Source: Petaurus breviceps papuanus
Lineage: Eukaryota; Chordata; Mammalia; Diprotodontia; Petauridae
Direction: 5' to 3'
NCBI GenBank assembly: GCA_028583685.1
Contig: JAMXIF010001253.1
Coordinates: 73,777,461-73,841,460 of the forward strand
Length of the DNA stretch: 64,000 nucleotides
This document shows positions 1 to 11,939 of this stretch, piece by piece (positions within the stretch are counted from its first letter, which is position 1; each line of letters starts with the position of its first letter). Both the position numbers and the translations under genes were made by a program. Under the pieces are notes generated by a model, which saw only the letters and a list, made by a program, of their open reading frames with translations, made no database searches and had not been told where the DNA came from.

Positions 1-745
1 AAAATTGATCTGACTTGATCTAGATGTGCAGATGTGCATAAGAACGTGGAATTTGACCTTTTCTGCCTAAGGTTTTGTCCACAGATCTGAAGACCTTATT
101 ACTTACTCAGAAGCCCTGATGCACAAATATAGTGAAAACTTTTTAGGAGATGGGAACACTGGTCACTCTATATTCTACTTATTTTATGTCCTGCCTGGGG
201 TATATGGAGTGTTCAAGGAAGACTAATACCTCTAGTATGAGGGCTTGGTGAGACCTTTTCAGGGCTGCTCAACCACCTATGGTGTTCATCTGCCACCCAA
301 GTCTCACCTGTGACTCCAAGAAGCTGTAGCATGGGCAGTGGACACACCCTGGTAAAACCATCTTAGCAGATGGGCTAAACCAGATTGAGGGGAACCAACA
401 AGCTTCAAACCCACCAGTGAGTTAGGGGAATGTCTATCCAAAGGGTCCCAAGTGAAGACTTCCCTGTGGAATGGATACTGAAGGCCATAAAGGCAGCTAA
501 AGCAAGTGCTGTGAAGTGCTTAGAGCTTGGTCAGGCATTGCAGATGCCAAAGTCATCCACTGTATCCTGAGCCATCAGCAGTCATTGAGACTTTTGTCTT
601 GTCACTGAACTCTGTTGACTCTGAAAGAGAGAGGCTGATGAGTTTGTGCAGCCCGGCCTTACTTAAATCCAATTCATCCATAGACATCACCCCACGATGT
701 CCTTAGTCCTCTTTGAAAACAAACGACGAAAGACAACATCCTGCC
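1..745 (+). mobile_element. RTE-type LINE/SINE 3' region, truncated by window start
   Basis: This stretch aligns by eye over about 500 bases with 62055-62605. Shared landmarks are 'ccaagaagctgtagcatg', 'gatgggctaaacca' and the closing 'cctctttgaaaa' followed by an A/C-rich tail. That ending is the typical 3' end of marsupial RTE (BovB-like) elements and of SINEs that use RTE machinery. No long frame survives. The 5' part lies outside the window, so LINE and RTE-derived SINE cannot be told apart. Family name is from memory; the relationship of the two copies is seen directly. Confidence 0.6.
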
Positions 746-784
746 TTCACCCTGTGTAGTTTCTGGGACCTGACTTGATCATAT

Positions 785-1720
785 AAATTAAAATCAATTC
801 AACACATATTTATTAAATACCTATTATGTGTGATGTTTGGCTTTGGAATTTCAAAGACAAAAATGAAAGTTTTCTTGACTTTGTACTGCTAGGCAGGTAT
901 AGTATGTACACAAATGAGTACATGAAAAGTAATTTTTAGAAGACACAGCATTGAACATTGGAAGATTCAAGGCAAGTTCTTATAGAGGATGCAGCTACTA
1001 CTGAGCCTTGATGGAAGCTAATGATTCTATAGAAGTATACATGAAGAGGGCGTGCGGGGTGCAGGCATGGGGGATATTTTGCAAAGGCACCAGGAGGAGA
1101 TGGAAACACCAGTTGAGGGAACAGATAATAGGCCAGACTGACTGAAAAATAGAATTCTTGGAAGGGATTAAGTAATTTGAAGTAAAGATGGAGGTAAATG
1201 GGAGGCTGGTCGTGAAGGGTTTTAAATGTCCAAATGGTGAGTTTGGATTTGATGTTAGCATCAATAATCCATTGAGGACTTATGATTAGGTTACTGACTT
1301 GGTTGGACTTTGATTAAGGAAGATGATTTTGGCAGCTCTATGGGAAATGAATTGGAGAAAGGAGAGTTTAAAAAGAGGGAGACCTGTTAGGAGGCTACTG
1401 TAGCATAAAATAAGAAGTGATGAAAGCTTGACCTTGGATATTGGCTGTGTACATGGAGAGAAAAGGATGGATATAAATGATTTTGCAGAGGTAGAATCAA
1501 TAGCAGAAGAAAGAGTGAAAGATGAGTCTGAAGCACAAACTTGGTTGATTGGAAGGATGGTGGTACCCTCAACAGAAATGGGGAGGTTTGAAGAAGGGAT
1601 GGATTTGTAAAAACAACTATGTTCTTACATACAAAGCTATTACTCATTTCTTGAATAGCCAACAAATAACCCAGAGTCCTTCCAGAAAGCAGTTTTATTG
1701 TTAACTGTATCTCCAACTAT
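785..1720 (-). mobile_element. LINE-2 fragment (antisense to + strand)
   Basis: Read on the minus strand this matches the 3' half of LINE-2 ORF2 and its 3' UTR. The start of the + strand, 'tatttattaaatacctattatgtgtg', is the complement of the LINE-2 tail. The segment near 1390-1420 is the complement of the LINE-2 block seen on the + strand at 13205-13250 (collecting 'tgcctggattattgcaatag'), and 1550-1605 complements 29095-29145. It is heavily diverged and encodes nothing intact. Open frames of 60-109 codons here are chance or decayed LINE-2. Confidence 0.7.
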
Positions 1721-1849
1721 CTATAAGATTCCCAACAAAACAATCATAGCACAGCATAGTAAAGCAAACTGAACTGTGTCAGAGAGTCTGAGTCACCTAG
1801 GTGAGTGATGGCCAAAAATAGGCATTTTGTTCCAGAAAGTTACAAGGAT

Positions 1850-2360
1850 AGCAAATGGCTATCTAGAGAAGTCAATTGACATGTCCCATGCAGGAATAAT
1901 AGCAGAGGTGATTTGATTATGGTTCATGGTTCCAGAGCCAGAGGTGGGAGAACGGGGGAGAGAGAAAGAAGGGGTCTCTAGTGTAGGTGGCCAAGAAATT
2001 TCAAAATAGTTGCTGTGAGATAAGAGAATGAAATAAAGCATGCCTGGGGCTTTCTTGTAACAGTGCTCCAGGAAAGGCAGACCTCAGGGTGGAAGTTCCT
2101 CTAAGACATAGATGATGACAGTTAACAAGGTGATTATAGAGGAGATTGTGTAGGAAATTACTGGAGAGGAGGGTCTATGTAAGAGAGAACAAGTTGATTT
2201 GGGGGAAGGACTAGTTCAGTTTGTCTGCCAGGTATTATATGTCAGGGAGAAAGATGTGATGTAAGTTTATAATGGTAGGCTGGAACCACATCGTGGAGGG
2301 ATTTAAATGCAGGACTTATATCAGACCACGTGTAGCCAAGAATTTATTCTGTGTCAGGAA
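1850..2360 (-). mobile_element. possible older LINE-2 remnant
   Basis: The piece at 2275-2320 resembles complemented LINE-2 (compare 'tttaaatgcagg' with 'tttaaatgtcc' at 1220). The rest is purine-rich and too diverged to place. Nothing else is recognised here. Confidence 0.3.
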
Positions 2361-3169
2361 GTACTTTGTTTTACCATTATGCTCTTTCTTAGTGATGACT
2401 GCTAACACAATTGATTGCTGAATTGTGGCCTTATATACCTCTCTTTGGCCAAAAGGAAATGATGCAGCTGTGTGTGTGTGCTGAATAACTATTTACCATC
2501 CTTCTCGTTGTTTTAATTTTAATTTAACCTGTCATATTTGGAAGTTTAGGCAATGAATTTCAATCTGCTGTTCTATGGAAGATATCAAAATTGAAACAAA
2601 CCTCCACCTTTACCAAACTTAAACTTTTGGGATTCTTGATTTTTAAAATGCCTTGAAATTAAAAAAAAAAAAAGCCTTACAGAAAATTATAATTATTAGT
2701 GATTAACCTAAGACAGGACTAATCTAACATTAGGAGACTCAGTGATCAACTTGTCTCATTAAACATTCCTTTCTAGTTTTCTATCAGTATTTCAGTACAT
2801 TCTGTACAAGTCAGCTAAAGGAAGTATTTCAGGGAAGAAGAGATTACAAAAGAAAACAAGGTATTCTAAAAATGAGTTTTTATGAAAGTGTATGTTTTGG
2901 GTACAAAGATAGACCTCTGTTAGTGTTATAAAACAAGAAAAAAGGAAAGTGAGAAACCCAGAAGTCTAAGCCAGGCATTATATTTTTTTCTTTTTAGGAT
3001 CAATAGTTTAAATTTTCTTTGAAAAAATTGAAGTGGTTATTATTCTTATTAACCTATATTTTTCTTTAAAACTTTTTTGAAACATTTTTTTTTTTAATTT
3101 TATTTTATTAGTACTACCCCTTGGAGAATCCTAGGGGATATTTTAATTTAATTTAATGTTTTTCAACCA
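2361..3169. other. unannotated AT-rich DNA
   Basis: No frame, SINE head or LINE motif was recognised. Short homopolymer runs occur at 2659-2672 and 3087-3099. The latter, followed by 'ttttattttattagta', could be a decayed A-tail on the minus strand. Confidence 0.5.
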
Positions 3170-3414
3170 ATTATCCAGTCTTTTACTGGAAGCCTTCTCC
3201 AACCCCTCTTAATTCTAGTGCCTTCTCTCTGCTAATCATTTTCTATTTTTCTTGTAAGTAGCTTAATTTGTATATATTTGTTTGCATGTTGTCTCCTCCA
3301 TTAGATAGTCAGCTCCTTGAGGGCAGGGACTGCTTTTTGCCTCTTTTTGCATCCTTAGTGCTTAGCCCAGTGCCTGGCACATAGGAGGCACTTAAAAAAT
3401 CGATTGATTAATCT
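3170..3414 (+). mobile_element. LINE-2 3' end
   Basis: Contains the LINE-2 3' UTR landmarks in order: 'ggaagccttctccaacccc', 'ttgcatgttgtctcctcc', 'gctccttgagggcaggga', and 'cccagtgcctggcacatag' followed by 'aggcacttaaaaaat'. This is one of the best preserved LINE-2 tails in the window. Confidence 0.85.
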
Positions 3415-3720
3415 ACTTTTCTTCCTCCTACTCCCAGTACCTCAATGAAAAATTCTCGTAACAAATACACATAGCCAAGCAAAACAAATTCTCACATTAT
3501 CTATGTCCAAAAATAGATGTCTCACCTTGACCCTAAATCTATCACTTCTCTGTCAGGTGGTTAGTATATTTTATCGTTAGTCTTCTGCAATAGTGCTTGG
3601 TCATTGCATTTACCAGAATTCTTAAGGTTTTCAAAATTGTCTTCATAATAATTTTTGTTATTAGACCATACATTTTCAATTATCATTCTCCTGGAAATCT
3701 GCATAGAATATCATAGACTA
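3415..3720 (-). mobile_element. L1 3' UTR fragment
   Basis: The + strand shows 'aacaaatacacatagccaag' followed by 'caaaacaaattctcacatt' and then 'tggtcattgcatttaccag', which I recognise as the complement of a marsupial L1 3' region. It is short and lacks coding sequence. Assignment rests on remembered similarity. Confidence 0.55.
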
Positions 3721-3799
3721 TATAGCATGATGGTAATAAGGCCAACATTATAAGTCCCCCCCCCCCTCCCCTTGTGAGTGAGTTCATGAATCATATACT

Positions 3800-3990
3800 T
3801 AGAGATAGGAAGGATCTTAGAAGTTTTCTAGTCCAACCCCACCCCCCTCGTTTTGCAAATCAGGAAATTGAGTCCCAGAGAGTTTAAATAAATTGTCCAG
3901 GATCATAAAGGTAATATGTGGCCCAGGTCCTCTACTGATGTTTTCATTGCACAATGCTATTTTCAATAACAACAGACTGTCTTCTAATCC
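3800..3990 (-). mobile_element. MIR-type CORE-SINE
   Basis: Shows 'ttttgcaaatcaggaaattg' followed by 'agtcccagagag', the complement of the CORE-SINE body ('cctcagtttcctcatctgt'). Diverged and without a clear duplication. Confidence 0.7.
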
Positions 3991-4137
3991 TGTCCAGCTG
4001 TCTCAGAGATGTTATGGTTGGTTACCAGAGAGACTGATGAGATGATATGGTTGTATCAACACAAATGCTTCCTCGTTCCTAAATGAATAAACTAGTATGT
4101 CAAGAATACCATCTCTGTATATGAAAGAGAGCATGAA

Positions 4138-4161
4138 ATGATGATGATGATGATGATGATG
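4138..4161 (+). repeat. (ATG)n microsatellite
   Basis: Eight perfect copies of a trinucleotide. Confidence 0.95.
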
Positions 4162-4379
4162 AAAAGGTGGTATGATGTTGATAAAGATAATGATTATTTG
4201 GAGGGTGATTATTAGACTGTGCTATCTAATTAGATCTATTCTGGGGGATAAGTAAAATGATAACATTTCTACATTAACTTTAATTCATTTGATTTTCTTG
4301 ATAATGACATTTTTATTTTCAGTATGACATTATTAGGATAATAAGGAAATGATTAATTGATGCTTGGTCCCAATTCCCA

Positions 4380-4920
4380 CTATGGTGCATGTCTTTAATA
4401 AATTACTCTTTCCTGATTATTCTAGAAAGAAGCAAATTTTTTACTCATTCTTTTTTTTAGCCTCAACACTCATTATTTAAACAAATGAAATGTGAACAAA
4501 TTTATACCATATCACTGAAAAGCATCATTACTAATTCAAGCAGAAAGTGTCATATTGTGCCATGCAAACAATGCTTATTTGCATGCTACTTGCCATTTTT
4601 TGGTTATGATCAAGCACAATTTTTATAATCTTTGATAAACTTGATTAGAAAAACAAAAAATAAGTAAAAAAAGAAGAAAAGGGTAAAAAGAATCTATATG
4701 ATTTTAAATGATCAAAATAATAGTAATTCATGTAGCAAGTTTTTACTTTTTACAAGTTTCTTAATGGGTTCATTGGGCTAAGATGAACTTTATTTGTACA
4801 ATTCTTCATTATAATCATCAATGACAGTGGATTTGGCACATTCAAACTTTTAAGAAGCATTTCCACATCATGAGTATGGCATATAAATGATGTCACTTAA
4901 GACAATACCCCAAAATGGAT
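4380..4920. other. non-repetitive stretch, candidate conserved non-coding DNA
   Basis: No repeat family was recognised in about 540 bases. It is AT-rich, has no long frame, and holds a 25-base imperfect palindrome at 4561-4585 built from two octamer-like half sites (ATGCAAA and ATTTGCAT). Such sites are recognised by POU-domain factors. Function is inference only. Confidence 0.3.
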
Positions 4921-5030
4921 GAGAAGACACAAGCAACTACTGATGTATGTGTATATATTTATATGCACATATGTATTTTCTAATTTCTAAAAAATATGAG
5001 AATGGTATACACACATATCGAAGGTATTCT

Positions 5031-5199
5031 CTCTTTTTTTTTTTTTTTTTTGCTTTTTTATTTCTGTTTGTTTTTGGAGGGCAATTGGGGTTAATCAACT
5101 TGCCCAAGGTCACATGGCTAGTTTTTTGTGTTAAGTGTCTGAGGCCGGATTTGAACTCAGGTCCTCCTGACTCCAGAGCTTGTGCTCTAGCCACCCCAT
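5031..5199 (-). mobile_element. short A-tailed SINE with 11-bp TSD
   Basis: A poly(T) run at 5034-5051 is followed by 'cttgcccaaggtcacatgg' and 'gaactcaggtcctcctgac', the complement of a SINE with a MIR-like head. The 11-base duplication GAAGGTATTCT is perfect at 5020-5030 and 5200-5210. A-tail plus duplication fits L1-driven insertion. The perfect flanks suggest a fairly young copy. Frames on both strands here (84-85 codons) are translations of the SINE and are not genes. Confidence 0.9.
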
Positions 5200-5710
5200 G
5201 AAGGTATTCTTAATGAAAATATGAGGAAAGTGTCAGGCTTTTGCAGACAGTTTTCCACAGTATACTACATCTTTACTGTCATTGAAAGTTGTACACAATA
5301 ATTTTTATACTTAATTGAAAGGTATAAAGAATATAATATCCTAATGTTTATGGTTTATTGATTTCTGAAAAGCATTTAACTTTGTAGAGCAAATTATGGC
5401 CTTAAAAACTGCCTTCTGCAACAGTTTCTTCCATGCATTTGCTAAGATTATATAAGATCCCTTGATAGATGGACATAGCTTTGTTCAAAGAGCTTTTGAT
5501 TATCAATCTCAAACAAGGCCTGAAAGAGTTAAGGCATCAACCTTACAAAGGTTATGAACAATGTCCTTTCTATATTCCAAACAGAAGATGGATGCCCTAT
5601 TGATGGGATTCTCCATATGCCACTGTTTAACAATGTCATCTTAGATGATTACAGGGCCTCCTCAGTGATACCTTATAGACTAAAACTAGCTGCTTAAAAA
5701 TCTATGCTGG

Positions 5711-5860
5711 GGGGCAGCGAGGTGGTGCAGTGAGTAAGAGCACCAGCCCTGGAATCTGGAGAACCTGGGATCGGTTCTGGCCTCAGATACTTAACACCCA
5801 CACAAAATAACTGGCTGTGTAACCTTGAGCAAGTTACTTAACCCCAATTGCTCAAAAAAT
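5711..5860 (+). mobile_element. short A-tailed SINE with 13-bp TSD
   Basis: Starts 'ggggcagcgaggtggtgcag' and ends 'aaccccaattgctcaaaaaa'. The 13-base duplication AAATCTATGCTGG is perfect at 5698-5710 and 5861-5873. The internal 'ggctgtgtaaccttgagcaa' variant is shared with the copy at 63278-63429, so both belong to one subfamily distinct from the more common 'ctagctgtgtgaccctgggc' type. Confidence 0.92.
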
Positions 5861-5914
5861 AAATCTATGCTGGAAAAATCAAGTGGATAAGGAAGAATTC
5901 ACAAATCCCCAATT

Positions 5915-6200
5915 ATAGCTGTTGACTTCACTCACTCTACATTCCAGATACAATAGGTTGTTCCCCATATTCAAGTTGCTTCCTCCTACTCCCTCAACTT
6001 TGTCTAAGTTGACTCCTATGCTTAGAATAAACATATCCTATTCTTTGCCTTTCATATTCCATCTTTTCCTCCATGGCTCAGTTTATGCCATCTTGTCTGG
6101 GAAGTCTTTACTGATCTTCCCCAATGAAGATATACTCTCCTTCACCTCATGTTGGTAAAGACAATTCATTGAGTTTGTGCTTATTGTTCTGCAGATAAAC
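5915..6200 (+). mobile_element. LINE-2 fragment
   Basis: Resembles the end of LINE-2 ORF2: 'catggctcagtttatgccat' and 'gggaagtctttactgatctt' correspond to the block coding upstream of the LINE-2 3' UTR. Diverged; no usable frame. Confidence 0.5.
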
Positions 6201-6317
6201 AGTGAGCTGGTTCCAGAATTATACAGGCAGAACAGAATGACTTAGAGTGAATTTAGGAAACTATACATTACTTCCCTTGATCCCAACCAAGTTGCTCCTT
6301 AAGACCCAAACCCATCT

Positions 6318-6892
6318 TTTCTTTTTTTATTAATTAAAATTTGATTGTTTGTGTTCCATTTTAAGTTCTAAACTGTTACCTTCCCTCCCTCTCCACCCCA
6401 AACTAGAGAATGCTGCCATTTGACACAGGTTAATAAATACATGTAAAATCATACTATGCATACTTCTGCTTATCAGTTCTTTCTTTGACTGTGCATAGCA
6501 TATTCCCATATTCCTTCATAGGTCCTTTCTAGTTGATTTGAGTATTTAGAGTACTCAGAATAACTAGGTTGTTCACTATTATTCTTTGAACAGCATTGCT
6601 ATTACTGTACCTAACATTCTCTTGGTTCTGCTCACTTCACTTTTCATTATTTAATACAAGTCTTTTCATATTTTTTCTAAAATCAACCAGCTCATTATTT
6701 CTTACAGCACAATATTATAGTATTTCATTACTATAATATACCACAATTTGTTTAGCCATTCCCCAGTTGATGGGCATCCCCTCAATTTCCAGTTCTTTTC
6801 CACCACAAAGAGAGCTGCACACATATTGGGTCTTTTCCTTTTTCTGATCACCTTGGGAGACATATATAATAGTGGTATTTTTGTATAAAAGA

Positions 6893-6944
<52 letters not shown>

Positions 6945-7700
6945 TTATAACTCTTTGGGAATAATTCTAGATTGTTCTCCAAAATGATTGGATCAATTCA
7001 CACTTCCACCAACAGTATATTAATACCCCAATTTTACCACATCCCTTCCAACATTTGTCATTTTCCCCTTTTACCCTTTTAGCCAATCTGATAGGTATGA
7101 GATGATATCTCAAAGTTGTTTTAATTTATATTTTTCTAATAAATAATGATTTTTTACATGACTATATATAATTTTGATTTCTTCATTTAAAACTACCTGT
7201 TCATATCCTTTGGCCATTTATCAATTGGGGGTGATTCATATTCTTATAAATTTGACAAAGTTCTCCATATATTTAAGACATGTGACTTTTAAGAAACTGC
7301 CTAATTCGTTCCCCAAATTTTCTGCTTTCCTTCTAATCTTGGCTATATTGGTTTTATTTGTACAAAACCTTTCTAGTTTATTCATTTTACATCTCACAGT
7401 GCTTTCTATCTCTTGTTTATTCATAAATTCTCCTATCCATAAGTCTGATAGATATGTTCCATGTTATTCCCATTTTCTTATGATATCTCCTTTTATATCT
7501 AGGTCATGTATCCATTTTTACCTTATCTTGGTAAATGGGATAAAATATTGGTTTATACCCAATTTCTGCCAGATTGCTTTCCAGTTTTTCTAATAATTTT
7601 TACCAAAGAGTGTATTTTTGTCCCCAAAGTTGAAATCTTTACATGTGTCAAACACAAAGTTACTATAATCATTTACTATTGTCCATTGCATTGAAACCCG
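6318..7700 (-). mobile_element. 5'-truncated L1 (ORF2 C-terminal region and 3' UTR)
   Basis: The + strand carries complements of L1 ORF2 also present in the full-length copy at 30691-38213. For example 'ccattccccagttgatgggc' (6759) matches 31260, and 'atcctttggccatttatcaa' (7205) matches 31696. Order and strand are the same as in that copy. Frames are interrupted many times, so it is dead. A TA microsatellite has expanded inside it at 6895-6941. Confidence 0.88.
6895..6941 (+). repeat. (TA)n microsatellite inside L1
   Basis: About 23 uninterrupted TA units within the L1 3' region, likely length-polymorphic. Confidence 0.95.
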
Positions 7701-9280
7701 TATTTTCAACACAAATATTTTTCTGGTAATAATGTATGCTAGAGAATCCTGGATCAACATGATCATCAAAGAAAAAAGTTGTAGATGGTTCAAAAATTCA
7801 GTAGAAAGGCATATAGTATGAATAGGCTTTGATGTAATAACACGAATCACTGTTCAGAAGTCTAGTTCAATCAGTGGGTATGGTCATCAACTTCAGGGGA
7901 AATGATTCTCTGTTTTGATTGTCAAGACAAATTATCTAGACATTCAGAGAAAAGTATTACTCTAGAACATTTATTTAATCTTTATCTTTATTCTTAGCTA
8001 AATTTATACTCTCACAGATTAGGTGAGTGGGGCTCCAGGAGTTAGGGCAAAGCATCACGAGACCATCTATCCAGAATTAGGAGCAATATCCTTCCTAGGG
8101 ATGTGGGTCAACCTGCCTTCATCAACTAGCAATGGCTCAGTCATATAGCCAACCCTATCCAACCTTTCAAGGCTGGAGGTATATTTTATTTTATTTTATT
8201 CTTTTTTAAAATAATAGAGGACAACATTACTTTGAATTCCAATAAAATGCTTGTGTTCAGCGACCTTTTTGTATGATGGAAGACTATGGAAATTTGGGCA
8301 CACCAAGGATATTAAGACATGAGTGGGTTTTGGCTCTGGGAAAATGAGTTCATTGGTATGACTGTTATTGGACAGCTCCATGGTGTACCTTATGGTTTTT
8401 TAATGCTAATTGCTAGTTTGGGGATCCCATATCTTGCAAAAAGCTAACGATTGTTCTAACCCAGAGACTTTTGAAAGTAAAAGGGTCATTTAGTAATTAT
8501 GCCCAAGCTAAGTTCTCCAGAACCAATAATGATCTGTATTTAAGAAGTATCAAGTCATTTATGCTGGGAAAGGGTGGGCCAGCTATGCTGCAACAATGAG
8601 GGAAATTAAAAGTATGAGTTCTACACTGTTACTTCTAAAATATTCAAGACCTAGAAGAAGACCTCCAGAGTCTCCACTCTATGGAATTTGTAGGACATGG
8701 GCATTAATAGCACTAGCTGAGAAGTTAGGCACAGGTCACAATCTGTGGTAGGAGGAATATTCACATTAATGAGAATCGTAATCTATCAAAACATGAAAGT
8801 ATACATAGATTAATCGATTGAGACTCTCAGTTTCTGATGAGTTCTGGAGATTTTTAATTTGTAAAGTGGTTGATCTCAAAGAGTCATCATTAACCTGTGT
8901 GGATATATTAAGTATAGTTCTATCCTGTGTCATACATGATTTAATATTTTTAATACAAAGTTTAAAGGAGAAATTTGGAACATGTATGCAAAATTTCTAT
9001 AAGAAACCAATTTTTGAAGTGTGATTACATACATTGTTACTGAATAAACACCCACATAAAAACTCAAAGAAATAAGTCTTTGTTTAATGAAAAAGTGATA
9101 ATCACAAAAATAACCATACAGATCTCCACAATCACTTTACCAACACTATTGAGTAGCAAATAGTAATCTATTATTCCCTAGTCATAGATTGAAGATTCTG
9201 AAGATTGATGCCATGAATTGCATGAATGAGACAGTTGCAGGGATAGCTTAAGGAAATTGAATTCTTAACACTTCACTCTC
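7701..9280. other. unannotated mostly single-copy DNA
   Basis: No repeat family or exon was recognised. Frames of 61-86 codons lack codon bias or recognisable motifs. A short 'ttttattttattttattctt' tract lies at 8185-8205. Confidence 0.5.
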
Positions 9281-9289
9281 ATTTTTAGA

Positions 9290-9930
9290 TTCAATTCAAT
9301 TCAGAATCAGCACAGTACCTGAAACACAGTAAGCACTTAATAAATGCTTGTTGATTTGTTGTCAACATGAGAATAGATTGATTAATGCTGGAATCATATT
9401 CAAGGAATTCTTCTAGGCACTGTGAATGCAAAGACTTGAAAATAAAACAATCCCTGCCCTCTGTGCTGGTCGATGGGAGAATCAGAAGGTTCACAGAGGC
9501 AATAGCCTTTTAAAATGGCTCAGCTAAGGGGGCAAGGAGTTCATTTTTGGCATGAAAGTAGCTTGTGAAAATGTACAGAGGTGAAAGATAGGATGTTGAA
9601 CACTAGGGACAGAGAGTTGTCTAGTTTGGCTTCAAAGAAGAAGATATGAAGGGGAGTGATTTGAAACGAGGCTAAAAAAGTAGGAGTTGGTTGTGGGGGA
9701 CTTTAAATGCAAAGGTAAGTAGTTTCTATTTTATCCTAGAAAAAAATAAGGGGCTAATGAAAATTTTTGAGTAGGAGAAATAAGGTGGTCAAACTGGTTT
9801 GTTAGGAAGATCATTTGGGGAATTTGTTGTGTGGAAGCTGTACTGGGGAGGTGAGAAAATAGAAGCAGGGAAACCAAAGAGGCTATTATAATATTCTAGT
9901 TGAGAAGGGATAAGGTCCAGAAAATGGCTA
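9290..9930 (-). mobile_element. LINE-2 fragment
   Basis: The + strand shows 'taagcacttaataaatgctt', then 'acaatccctgccctctgtgc' (complement of the LINE-2 3' UTR), and later 'gaggctattataatattctagttgag', the complement of the conserved ORF2 block at 13212-13250. The order fits one antisense copy. It is old and non-coding. Confidence 0.65.
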
Positions 9931-10426
9931 GTAGTTTCATACTTGTGTGTGTGTGTGTATGTGAAAGTGGTGATAAGATGATGAATGTGATACGTGATGT
10001 GGTACTAGAATCACTGGGACCAAGAGAATAATAAGATGGAGCATTTATATAACAATTTTAATGTTTAGAAATGTGCCATTACATGTATTCTTTTACATTT
10101 TTGTCAGTATAACTAGCACGGGCTGTTCAACTTCCTCTCAATTAACCTAGGACTTCAACCAGTCGATTAAAAGCATTTATTACACATTTACTATGTGCCA
10201 AGCAATAGGCAAAGTACAGGGAATACACATACACATGTGCTTGTGTGAGCATATACACACGCAAAAATCCTTTTTTTGAAGGATGTATGGTCTAATGGAA
10301 AGACGACTCTTTCCTTTGATTTAATCAGTCATGAAATCGTTACAAGTTTATTCTCCTTTGGCTGAAGATTTTATTTCTCCTCAAGCCTTTATTCATATTC
10401 AAGCTTTAAACTAGATACGAATTCTA
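9931..10426. other. mostly unrecognised DNA with a short LINE-2 tail
   Basis: The stretch at 10160-10225 ('catttattacacatttactatgtgcc' type) is another short antisense LINE-2 tail. The rest was not recognised. Confidence 0.4.
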
Positions 10427-10655
10427 CAGTGTGGCACAGTGGATAGAGTGGTGGGCCTAGAGTCATGAGTTTGAATCCAGCCTCATTTAACTAGCTGTAT
10501 GACACTGCACAAGTCACTTAATCTCTGTTTGCCCCTGTTTCCGCATCTATAGTGAGTATTAATAGCTTCCACCTGCCTGGGCTTTTTATAAGGATGAAAT
10601 GAAAAAATATTTGTAAAGTTTTATATAAATGCTACTTATTGTTATTATAATCGTT
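10427..10655 (+). mobile_element. MIR-type CORE-SINE, nearly full length
   Basis: The head 'cacagtggatagagtggtgg', the middle 'caagtcacttaatctctgtt' and the 3' part 'ataaatgctacttattgtta' are all in order, giving about 225 bases. It is a good reference copy for this family within the window. Confidence 0.85.
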
Positions 10656-11105
10656 ATGCCTTTTTATTAAGGACATTGAGAAATGACTCAGGGAGTCCTC
10701 AGCTAGTAATCAAAAAGAAAATCCAGAATAACTAAAAAAACAAGCCAAAGCTTTGGGAATCAGCTTCCTGGGGGAAAATTAGAAATTAATGCATTTGAAA
10801 AATATCTCTCACTCGACTCTTTCTTCTAAACACCTAACCTCTTATCCTTCTGTTTCAGTGACATATTCTGTCCTTGAAATACTTCTACTGTCCCATTTTC
10901 CCACCAGGAAATGATTCCAGACTCCTTGGTCTGAGATATTTTCATTCTGGCCAAGCCTGGTTAAGTGTAAATGTGAATTGAATGTCTGCTTATTCAACCT
11001 GGCAACTTAGGTGAAGATAAAATGACTCATCACAATTTGACCCTGGCTTTTATCCAGCACTGTCCTCCAGTTCAGATAATTACTACAGAACCAAGGCAGA
11101 CTAGC
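10656..11105. other. unannotated DNA
   Basis: No repeat or exon was recognised. Confidence 0.4.
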
Positions 11106-11290
11106 TCATTTTGGAAATGGTGTATATGGATTAAAATCCTGATTCTGATATTCACTGAATATGACAATAGGCAAGTCACTTAACTTTCCTTTGCCTCAGT
11201 TTCCTCATCTGTAAAAGGAGGGGTTCAGATTATAGGAGATGGACTTAAAGGCACCTACTTCTGAGATCTGAACCTGTGCTTCTCTGAGCC
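11106..11290 (+). mobile_element. MIR-type CORE-SINE
   Basis: Contains 'ggcaagtcacttaactttcc' and 'tgcctcagtttcctcatctg' followed by a purine-rich 3' part. Flanks are eroded. Confidence 0.8.
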
Positions 11291-11339
11291 ATGAATTGGT
11301 TGCAATACATTTTAAGCATTACAACACTCTGTCTGGTGA

Positions 11340-11790
11340 CTAGCTAGCCATCCAAATTATGTGGAAAAACTGCTCGGTGCTTATAAAGGAATGTGGAGGT
11401 CTCAGTGCATCAAAAACATTATTCATCTTAATTTTAGCTTGCAGCAAAGAGCTTCCTTCAGCACATTGCATGCAGCTATTGATCTTATTAAATATTTACT
11501 TGGAGGTTTATGCCAGTACACTTTGTTCATGCGTCCAGTCCCCTTGCTGCCTCTGCAGATGCCCCATGGTGCTTTCACAATGTCAGTGCATAAACTCTGG
11601 AATCAATCAAAGGACTGCTCTCTGGAGCTCCACATGTCAACATGAGAATAATCATCTTCAGTGCACAGAAGCCAAGTTAATATTAGATGAGATCACTAAG
11701 CACCCTTCACATATTGGCACCACAGTGCCTAAACAGGTAAGAAGGAGAGAAAGAAATATATGTAGGAAAGGGAGGAAACCAATGTAAAAC
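11340..11790 (+). other. non-repetitive stretch with open frame; candidate conserved element or non-coding exon
   Basis: A 142-codon frame runs 11359-11787 and an overlapping 94-codon frame runs 11361-11645. Neither shows a recognisable domain, and two overlapping frames of similar quality argue against real coding. The sequence is free of known repeats, of balanced composition, and holds a consensus-like splice donor (CAG|GTAAGA) at about 11734-11742. Non-coding exon, conserved enhancer or nothing are all possible. Alignment to other marsupial and placental genomes would separate these. Confidence 0.3.
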
Positions 11791-11939
11791 CAAACTGTGT
11801 ACTATTTGGAAATCAGGAATTTATCAGAGAGAAGCACAAGGAAACACAAGTAAAACACATTTTGAAGTTTCAGGAAATGGCTACAATAAAGCAATAAACT
11901 CAGATGGGCATGACTCAGATGGGCATAGCTGCTGCAGAA

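Noticed and set aside
785-1720. Initially looked like a separate unknown repeat family recurring at 9.3, 24.9, 26.7 and 55.7 kb
   Set aside because: Read on the minus strand these all follow LINE-2 ORF2 and 3' UTR order, matching + strand LINE-2 at 13.0, 15.8 and 28.0 kb.
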